Positions 59,064-64,000 of a stretch of DNA of 64,000 bases are shown here, in pieces. How positions within the stretch are numbered: the stretch's first letter is position 1; every line of letters starts with the position of its first letter. This DNA is from Curtobacterium sp. VKM Ac-1393 (GTDB lineage Bacteria > Actinomycetota > Actinomycetes > Actinomycetales > Microbacteriaceae): positions 124,001 through 188,000 of the forward strand of contig NZ_JADKRW010000007.1 in NCBI RefSeq assembly GCF_015350995.1, read 5' to 3'. A program made the translations under genes and the position numbers. The notes below the pieces were generated by a model that was not told the DNA's origin, did not search any database, and worked only from the letters and a program-made list of their open reading frames with translations.

Positions 59064-59086
59064 GGTGGAGTTCCGCTTCAACGACT
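59064..59086 (+). repeat. Right direct repeat of the ychF island
   Basis: GGTGGAGTTCCGCTTCAAC-G-ACT is followed by TGA in the ychF frame, reading VEFRFND-stop. This is probably the original ychF tail, now displaced 4.2 kb downstream. Confidence 0.8.
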
Positions 59087-59124
59087 GACCTCCCGCTGGG
59101 TCCGTCGTTCGCCAGGATGAGCGC

Positions 59125-59316
59125 ATGACGACCGCGCAGGCAGCGTGGTACGACGACAGCTCCGGAACTATGCGGTTGTGGGACGGGTCCGCTTGGACGG
59201 AGGAAGTGCAGCCTCAGGCTCCGGCGGCGTCGGGCGTCGGCGGGGTGATCGGCCGGATCCAGGCCGAGGCCGCTTCGGGTGGTCAGCCGCGTCCGGCACA
59301 GAACGGGATGAGCTAA
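59125..59316 (+). CDS. DUF2510 domain protein, 63 aa
   Basis: A 63-residue protein whose AAWYDDSSGTMRLWDGSAWTEEV is a DUF2510 motif (W-Y ... R-x-W-D-G-x-x-W-T). The domain is widespread in actinobacteria and has no known function. CAGGAT lies 6 bases before the ATG. It is 3 bp from the next gene. Confidence 0.75.
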   Translation: MTTAQAAWYDDSSGTMRLWDGSAWTEEVQPQAPAASGVGGVIGRIQAEAASGGQPRPAQNGMS

Positions 59317-59319
59317 GTC

Positions 59320-59514
59320 GTGCTGCAGGTAGTGCTCAAGGCGAAGTTCTTCGGCACGGGTTCCGGCAACATGATCGAGCTCGAGGAGGCGATCAACGCC
59401 CAGGCGGCCCTCGGGTACCGGCTCCACACGAACACCACTGCCTCGTCGGGCACCACAGGGTTCGGCGGTGGAGACCGAGCGCAGGCCATCATGGTGTTCA
59501 AACGGATCGACTGA
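59320..59514 (+). CDS. DUF4177 domain protein, 64 aa
   Basis: A 64-residue protein matching DUF4177: a short beta hairpin, then LEEAINAQAALGYRLH and a final strand IMVFKRID. GTG at 59320 is 3 bp after the DUF2510 stop. DUF2510 and DUF4177 proteins are often encoded or fused together. Function unknown. Confidence 0.72.
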   Translation: MLQVVLKAKFFGTGSGNMIELEEAINAQAALGYRLHTNTTASSGTTGFGGGDRAQAIMVFKRID

Positions 59515-59544
59515 GTTGGTCCCGCCCGGATCAGCAGACCGGGC

Positions 59545-59928
59545 TCAGTCGACGAGCGCCAGGATCACCGCCGGGACGCGGTGCTCGATCGCCTCCCAGA
59601 TGATCTCCTTGCGCGCCTGCCGGTAGTCGTGCGAGAGGATGTTTCGCGTCTTCCTGACAGCGGCAAGCGACAGATCGGACGGAAGCCGGGCTTCCCTGTC
59701 GGCGGGAAGCCGTCCGAGCAGGTCGTCGAAGTGGATGATGACGGCCTCGGCGGCTCGGTACGTCAGGCTTCGAGTTGCGTCGAACTCCACGCGACCGTGT
59801 TCGACAATCTGCGAACATTCGGCGAGCAAGTCGAGAAAGCTCGCCTGCAGCGACGGCCAGCGGTCTGCTGAGTCGGCTGAGTCGCGATCGACGCGTTGCC
59901 GTGGGGTGAACCGGGGCGGTGGGGTCAC
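59545..59928 (-). CDS. hepT: HepT-like HEPN ribonuclease toxin
   Basis: A 127-residue HEPN protein. RNILSHDY (residues 95-102) is the R-x4-H-x-Y motif of HepT toxins: the Arg and His form the RNase site and the Tyr is the residue AMPylated by MntA in characterised systems. The helices before it (FLDLLAECSQIVEHG..., RAAEAVIIHFDDLL) fit the family. The GTG overlaps the MntA stop by 4 bases, giving the order antitoxin then toxin. Confidence 0.85.
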   Translation of the reverse strand: MTPPPRFTPRQRVDRDSADSADRWPSLQASFLDLLAECSQIVEHGRVEFDATRSLTYRAAEAVIIHFDDLLGRLPADREARLPSDLSLAAVRKTRNILSHDYRQARKEIIWEAIEHRVPAVILALVD

Positions 59929-60389
59929 AGCGGCACTGCTTCGTCGAGCACGTGCGCGAAGTGCTCGTCACCCTCGAGGTCGTCGGTGAGGACGTCGACG
60001 TCGAAGCCGGTGATGGTCTCGACTTCGTGGGCGAAGCCGCCGAGGTCGAACAGCGATGCGGCTGGGGTCAGGTGCACGAGCAGGTCGATGTCGCTGTGCT
60101 CGGTGTCCTGCCCGCGGACCGTGGAGCCGAAGACGCGAACGTTCTCGAGGTGGAACCGCTTTGCCTCGTCGAGGATCGCGTCGGCGTAGACGGCGAGAGG
60201 GATGCTCGGGCGCGTTTGCGCAGCAGTGAGGATCCGCTGGAGCGACTCGAGCCGCGGCTGCTTGCGTCCGCTCTCGTACGCGGAGATGGTCGGCTGCTGC
60301 ATCCCGGCGGCGGCGGCGAGGCTGGTCTGTGAGAGGCCCAGATCCTCGCGGGCAGCGCGGATGAGTTCTGCTGCACGTTCGACTCGCAC
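59925..60389 (-). CDS. mntA: MntA-type antitoxin nucleotidyltransferase with N-terminal HTH
   Basis: A 154-residue fusion. Residues about 8-62 form an XRE-type HTH (LGLSQTSLAAAAGMQQPTIS). Residues 80-154 form a minimal nucleotidyltransferase with GS-x10-D-x-D (GSTVRGQDTEHSDID, 89-102) and a third acidic residue near 132. MntA neutralises HepT by AMPylating its Tyr. GTG at 60389 is chosen for GGAGG 6 bases upstream; GTG at 60395 would sit on the ribosome binding site. The fused HTH probably binds the inverted repeat upstream. Confidence 0.85.
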   Translation of the reverse strand: MRVERAAELIRAAREDLGLSQTSLAAAAGMQQPTISAYESGRKQPRLESLQRILTAAQTRPSIPLAVYADAILDEAKRFHLENVRVFGSTVRGQDTEHSDIDLLVHLTPAASLFDLGGFAHEVETITGFDVDVLTDDLEGDEHFAHVLDEAVPL

Positions 60390-60399
60390 GGGCACCTCC

Positions 60400-60420
60400 T
60401 CTATAGCTCTCGACTATAGA
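60400..60420. promoter_or_regulatory. Inverted-repeat operator of the HepT-MntA operon
   Basis: TCTATAG and CTATAGA flank CTCTCGA. On the minus strand it also contains TATAGT and TATAGA hexamers just before the ribosome binding site. An autoregulatory operator for the XRE-MntA fusion is likely. Confidence 0.65.
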
Positions 60421-60490
60421 TGCGTCGCACTCGCTCGGGAAGGTGCGCGGTGGACTAGATTCGGCTCGTCCGAGTGCCCAAGGAGGCCCC

Positions 60491-60955
60491 ATGTCGTACG
60501 TCGTCGACTTCGTGAACGTGTCCACGGTGGGTCTGGAGTCCTCGCCGGTCGCCGATGCACTCGCCGGACTCCGTGCCAACGAGGCGCGGTACTTCGCGAA
60601 CAAGTACGACCACCTGTTCACCACGCACGCCGCAGCTGACGTGCCGGACCTGGTCGGGTACGTGCGGCGGGTCCTCGACGAGGAGCGCGGACTGGTCATC
60701 GCGTCGCCGCCGCTCGAAGCGACGGAAGTCCTGGTCGACGGCGTGCGCTGGACGTACGTCTTCTACGAGTCCGGCCTGGCGATCAACGTGCTCTACACGC
60801 TCGAACCGGGCGGCAAGCGTGCAGTCGGCTTCAAGCTCTCCGACGGCATGGACGTTCCCGAGGAGCTCGCGGACAAGTTCAAGTTCGCGCGGCAGAAGTC
60901 GAAGCTCGCCGGCACGATCCGCGGCTCGTTCTTTGTCGTCAAGGGCGAGTACTGA
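60491..60955 (+). CDS. Hypothetical protein, 154 aa
   Basis: A soluble protein I do not recognise. It begins MSYVVDFVNVSTVGLESSP and contains a beta-rich middle (VLVDGVRWTYVFYESGLAINVLYTL region) and a basic C-terminus (KFKFARQKSKLAGTIRG). AAGGAGG precedes the ATG. A strong hairpin follows its stop, so it is a single-gene unit. Confidence 0.65.
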   Translation: MSYVVDFVNVSTVGLESSPVADALAGLRANEARYFANKYDHLFTTHAAADVPDLVGYVRRVLDEERGLVIASPPLEATEVLVDGVRWTYVFYESGLAINVLYTLEPGGKRAVGFKLSDGMDVPEELADKFKFARQKSKLAGTIRGSFFVVKGEY

Positions 60956-60982
60956 CGCGCCACCGCGACGCGCCACGCACGA

Positions 60983-61016
60983 CGAAGCGCCGCCGGGACA
61001 GCCCGGCGGCGCTTCG
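60983..61016. terminator. Strong GC hairpin, bidirectional
   Basis: CGAAGCGCCGCCGGG and its complement form a 15-bp stem with a 4-base ACAG loop, 28 bp after the upstream gene and 19 bp from the convergent gene's stop. No U-tract. Confidence 0.7.
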
Positions 61017-61034
61017 CGTTCGTACTGGTGGAGC

Positions 61035-61322
61035 CTAGGCCGCGAGGGCCATCTCGCCCGCCTGCACGGACTGTGCCTGCAGCAGGGTGCGGCTGGCCTC
61101 ACCCGCCCAGGAGCGGCCCGGGACGGTCCAGCCGGCCTCGCCGACGGCGTCCAGACGGGTGCCGCGGGTCACGAAGGTCTGCAGGTCGTCGGCCGCAATG
61201 CGGACGAGGTACTCGCGCTGCGAGCGGTCGTCACGCACGGGGAACTCGGCGATGCGGTCGGGGGTGATCGTCGGGGCCGCGAGTGCGGTCCCGAACACGG
61301 TGATTCGTTCGTTGCTGGTCAT
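61035..61322 (-). CDS. Hypothetical protein, 95 aa
   Basis: A small soluble protein, unrecognised. It opens MTSNERITVFGTALAAPTI, has a beta-strand-like centre (REYLVRIAADDLQTFVTRG) and ends in a Gln/Ala-rich helix. AGGAAG lies about 9 bases before the ATG at 61322; another ATG lies 21 bases upstream. Possibly a nucleic-acid-binding OB-like fold, but that is not demonstrable here. Confidence 0.55.
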   Translation of the reverse strand: MTSNERITVFGTALAAPTITPDRIAEFPVRDDRSQREYLVRIAADDLQTFVTRGTRLDAVGEAGWTVPGRSWAGEASRTLLQAQSVQAGEMALAA

Positions 61323-61595
61323 GGTGCTGTACTTCCTGGTCATTCGGCGCCGGGGCGACTCGGTGTCGGCGGACGTCTCAGTCCGGCGCGACGCATCGAG
61401 TGCGGGGCGCGCACGTCGAGTTTCAACGTGCTGCTGATCCGTTCGGATCGAGCGGTGGTCTCGGTTGGAATGCGACTCGGGTGAGCCGGTCTCGAGACGT
61501 TGGTGTGCGCGAGTCAGATGGGTTCGCTGCAGTGCACCAACCAAGAACTATACGCACCCGAGGCGAAGAAGTCCAGCGCAGGCCAGGAAGACGGT
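61323..61595. other. Intergenic 273 bp, no gene seen
   Basis: No credible coding frame, hairpin or known regulatory site is visible. The stretch around 61540-61600 is less GC-rich than its surroundings. Confidence 0.5.
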
Positions 61596-62207
61596 TCAGG
61601 AAGCCAGGAACGTGTCCCACCGACGCCCGCCGGCGGCCACGTTGCCGGAGCCGTCGAGTCGCGCGGCGGCGGAGGACGGCTTTCGCGCTGCCTGGGAGTG
61701 GATGAGCCCGTCGAACTCGGCGGAGAACCCGAGGCGGGGCAGTGCGGTGGCGACGGCGTGCAGGTCGTCGGTGGACCACCGGGAGAACCCTGCACCGGAG
61801 ACGTCGAGCGACGTGGCGACCTCGAGCAGGTGTCCCTCCACGTCCACCGCGGGGTCGACGGAGGTCCACATGTGCCGCTCGATGACCTCGCTGACCCGTC
61901 GAGCGCGGCCGGCGTCCCATCCTGCACCGAGGGCGAACACCGAACCGACGGCACCCCCGGCGTCCTCGAACGGCACGTTGTGGGCGTCGAACGAGTGCGT
62001 GACGCCCAGGTCGTGCAGCATCGTCGCGACGAACAGCAGCTCGTGGTCGGGCGCGAGGTCGACGGTCGGGGCGAGCAGGACCGCCCACGCCCACGAGCGC
62101 AGGCAGTGGTTGACGAGCGCCGGCGACGACCAGGTGCGGACGACGTCCAACGCCCGTGCGGCGACGGGGGAGGGCGGGGTGAGCAGGGCTTCGACGTCGA
62201 GCGACAT
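61596..62207 (-). CDS. HD-domain hydrolase
   Basis: A 203-residue HD-superfamily protein. Metal ligand candidates are His34 in NHCLRSW, the HD pair in ATMLHDLGVTH and downstream acidic residues; the IERHMW segment provides a further His. HD proteins hydrolyse phosphoesters, often nucleotides, and this one resembles small actinobacterial HD proteins annotated by domain only. TACTGT lies 6 bases before the ATG on the minus strand. Confidence 0.78.
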   Translation of the reverse strand: MSLDVEALLTPPSPVAARALDVVRTWSSPALVNHCLRSWAWAVLLAPTVDLAPDHELLFVATMLHDLGVTHSFDAHNVPFEDAGGAVGSVFALGAGWDAGRARRVSEVIERHMWTSVDPAVDVEGHLLEVATSLDVSGAGFSRWSTDDLHAVATALPRLGFSAEFDGLIHSQAARKPSSAAARLDGSGNVAAGGRRWDTFLAS

Positions 62208-62213
62208 GGCACG

Positions 62214-62219
62214 ACAGTA
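62214..62219 (-). promoter_or_regulatory. Leaderless -10 of the HD-domain gene
   Basis: On the minus strand TACTGT is followed by 6 bases and the ATG at 62207. Confidence 0.5.
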
Positions 62220-62344
62220 GCGGTGCGACGGAGCCGTAACGGCGCGGAAACCTGCCGGGCCCGAGCCGGAAACAGCGCACCGTTAGCTTTCGGATCACTG
62301 AGTACCCGCTCAGCACCCGACCTCCTCCCGAAGGATCTGCACCC

Positions 62345-63151
62345 ATGCAGCACCGCCTCCGGCTGCGCCCCCGCGCGACGATCGTCTCCTCGACGCTCGT
62401 CGCCGCCGGGGCGATCGGCCTCGCCGCCCTGACCGCCGCACCGGCCCAGGCGGCACCGACCGCGACGACCGCCACCATCGACGCCCCCAGCTCCGCGACC
62501 GTCGGAACCCCGTTCGACGTCGACCTGACGATCCCGGCGACGGCCGACGTCTACGCGTACGAGATCACCCTCGACGCCGGCGCGGACTCCGTGTCGTACG
62601 TCGACGACAGCGTCACCGGACCGGACGGCGGCTTCGACAGCGTCGAGCAGGACGGCGACGCCCTGACGATCGTGCACACCCGGCTCGGGACCTCGCCGGC
62701 GCTCGGCGGCGACCTCGCTGCCTCGATCGGCCTGACGCCGACCGCACCGGGCAGCGTCGACCTGGCGATCACGAGCATCACGCTCGTCGGATCCGACGGC
62801 ACCTCGATGACCCTCACCGACCCGGCGAGCACCACGATCTCGATCGCTGCAGCGGCGACCGCGTCCCCGACGGCCACGCCGACCCCGGGCGCCACCGCCA
62901 CGGCCGACCCGGGCACCGGCGCGGGCGACCCCGACCCGACGACCACCCCGGTGGTCTCGGACCCGACGACGGGGGCCACCGCCGTCGCAGCTCCCGGTGG
63001 GGGCCGCCCCACCGGCGGTGAACTCGCCTGGACCGGCGCCGACGTCGCCCCGTGGATCGCCGCTTCCCTGGCCCTCCTCGCTGCCGGCGGGACCCTGATC
63101 ACCCTGCGCGCGCGCCGCGCCCGCCGCGACCGCACCGGAGCAGCCGAATGA
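62345..63151 (+). CDS. Cohesin-like surface protein with LAWTG sorting signal
   Basis: A 268-residue exported protein. A signal peptide (cleavage near residue 37, PAQA-A) is followed by a beta-rich domain (about 40-168) with cohesin-like features: SSATVGTPFDVDLTIPATAD, VYAYEITLDAG, a LTIVHTRLGTSP strand and a TAPGSVDLAITSI strand. A Pro/Thr/Asp-rich linker leads to LAWTG (227-231), a hydrophobic helix and RARRARR, the layout of a class E sortase substrate. GAAGG precedes the ATG. The next gene overlaps its stop by 4 bases and encodes a dockerin-like protein, which supports the cohesin reading. Confidence 0.75.
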   Translation: MQHRLRLRPRATIVSSTLVAAGAIGLAALTAAPAQAAPTATTATIDAPSSATVGTPFDVDLTIPATADVYAYEITLDAGADSVSYVDDSVTGPDGGFDSVEQDGDALTIVHTRLGTSPALGGDLAASIGLTPTAPGSVDLAITSITLVGSDGTSMTLTDPASTTISIAAAATASPTATPTPGATATADPGTGAGDPDPTTTPVVSDPTTGATAVAAPGGGRPTGGELAWTGADVAPWIAASLALLAAGGTLITLRARRARRDRTGAAE

Positions 63152-64000
63152 CCGCCACGAAGCCGGCCGCCAGCACGCAGGCCGCCACGAAGCCATCCAC
63201 CAGCCGGAAGCGCTCGGCCGTCGCCGGCGCCTCGCTCATCGCCCTCGTCGGCACCGTCCTCGCCGCGACCCCCGCGATCACGGCCGCAGCAGCTCCGGCC
63301 GCGGTGGACGCCAGCCCCGCCGCGATGCTCGCGCCGTACTACACGGACCTCGATCTGACCGGCGACGACCAGGTCGCCAAGGCCGACCTGACCGTGCTCA
63401 CCGATCACCTCGGCGCGACGGCCACGAGCGCCGACTGGGCGACGGTCAGCGCCGCGGACACCGACGGCGACGGCACGATCACCGTCGCAGACCTCGCGGC
63501 CCTGTCCCAGCGGATGATCTACGACGACGGCCCGTTCACCCTCGTCGAGGCGTCCACCATCGACATGCAGGCCGCGATGAACGCCGGGGTCACCACCTCG
63601 GTCGCGATCACGCAGGACTACCTCGACCGCATCGCCGCCTACGACCGCACGAAGGTCGACGGCGCGACGACCGGCCGCGCGCTCAACTCGATCGTCACGA
63701 CGAACGCCGAGGCCCTCGCTGCCGCGAAGACGGCGGATACCGAGCGTGCCGAGCACGGCATGACGAGCATGCTGCTCGGCGTGCCGATCGCGGTGAAGGA
63801 CAACTACGACACCAAGGACATGCCGACCACGGGCGGCTGCGGCTGCTGGGACGACAACCAGACCGACACCGACGCCTCCATGGTCGCCGGGCTGCGCGGT
63901 GCCGGTGCGGTGATCCTCGCCAAGGCCAGCCTCGACGAGTTCGCCTACGGCTTCGTCTCGGAGTTCTCCTCGAACCAGCCCGCCGGCTCGTCGCTCCTGG
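63148..64000 (+). CDS. Secreted dockerin-amidase fusion, 3' truncated by window
   Basis: 284 residues are visible. A signal region (about 21-50) is followed by a dockerin type I-like pair of calcium loops: DLDLTGDDQVAKADL (67-81) and DTDGDGTITVADL (104-116). From about residue 130 the sequence matches the amidase-signature family: ALNSIVTTN, then LLGVPIAVKDNYDT with the catalytic Lys (217), and GAGAVILAKASLDEFA. The Ser nucleophile should lie past the window end. GGCGCWDD replaces the common TTAGS-type loop. ATG overlaps the cohesin-like gene stop (ATGA). The pair suggests an amidase docked to the cell surface. Confidence 0.8.
   Translation, partial: MTATKPAASTQAATKPSTSRKRSAVAGASLIALVGTVLAATPAITAAAAPAAVDASPAAMLAPYYTDLDLTGDDQVAKADLTVLTDHLGATATSADWATVSAADTDGDGTITVADLAALSQRMIYDDGPFTLVEASTIDMQAAMNAGVTTSVAITQDYLDRIAAYDRTKVDGATTGRALNSIVTTNAEALAAAKTADTERAEHGMTSMLLGVPIAVKDNYDTKDMPTTGGCGCWDDNQTDTDASMVAGLRGAGAVILAKASLDEFAYGFVSEFSSNQPAGSSLL

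Larger units (their letters stand above)
54893..59086. mobile_element. Genomic island inserted at the ychF 3' end
   Basis: The segment lies between two near-identical 23-bp copies of the ychF 3' end. Its left part (to about 57030) is visibly less GC-rich than flanking genes. It carries a HEPN-like gene, a TIR/NDT-like gene, a HARE-HTH/GIY-YIG gene and two small membrane protein genes. No integrase or transposase is visible, so it may be a remnant, may rely on a remote recombinase, or may have entered by homologous recombination. Confidence 0.68.

Noticed and set aside
54893-59086. Integrase or transposase within the ychF island
   Set aside because: Every open frame of useful size was read and none shows tyrosine or serine recombinase or DDE motifs.

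Overview
The window is a chromosomal segment of a high-GC actinobacterium, most likely a Microbacteriaceae member close to Curtobacterium. Supporting signs are the very GC-rich codon use, mycothiol conjugate amidase (Mca), DUF4307, DUF4245 and DUF6264 proteins, LAxTG-type surface anchoring, many GTG starts, and a recurring leaderless promoter (TANNNT, 6 nt, start codon). The genus call is an inference from gene content; no 16S gene is present.

Layout. 1-4634: end of a type II NADH dehydrogenase, a tRNA with a UAA anticodon, two tandem DtxR/IdeR iron boxes in front of a secreted HtaA-type heme-binding protein, a sortase, and a ThrE-type exporter. 4702-9855: acyl-CoA synthetase, a large Ig-like multi-span membrane protein, LemA, and a 30-codon relic that looks like the tail of a lost HtpX-type protease. 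9860-31747: mostly housekeeping genes (YcaQ-like glycosylase, PerM-type permease, IlvA, GreA, Mca, UppS, PhoH-like, FumC, carbonic anhydrase, XseA/XseB, IspH, M18 aminopeptidase, Fba, GlpX). 31819-36530: a T7SS-type polymorphic toxin with a PoNe-like DNase tip and its PoNi-like immunity gene, plus membrane and unknown proteins. 36557-51074: RmuC, then a ten-gene myo-inositol catabolic operon (iolC, aldolase, iolA, B, D, E, G, H-like, transaldolase, second dehydrogenase), a tautomerase gene and a GntR regulator. Three palindromes of the form TGTC-N2-GACA sit before iolC, before the tautomerase gene and before gntR, and probably define the regulon.

51170-53761: small housekeeping genes. ychF (53821-54894) is followed by a roughly 4.2 kb accessory island bounded by a 22-23 bp direct repeat of the ychF 3' end. 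The island has a less GC-rich left half and carries a HEPN-like protein, a TIR/nucleoside-deoxyribosyltransferase-like protein with a long helical tail, a HARE-HTH plus GIY-YIG nuclease and two membrane proteins. No integrase is visible. Next come a DUF2510/DUF4177 pair and a HepT-MntA toxin-antitoxin module whose antitoxin is fused to an XRE-type HTH and sits behind an inverted-repeat operator.

61035-64000: small unknown and HD-domain genes, then a two-gene unit with translational overlap: a surface-anchored cohesin-like protein (LAWTG sorting motif) and a secreted dockerin-amidase fusion cut by the window end. I regard this apparent cohesin-dockerin pair, the ychF island and the iol operators as the most interesting content. 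A family of 38-52 bp palindromes with the core GGAGGC...GCCTCC recurs in intergenic spaces and probably serves as terminators.
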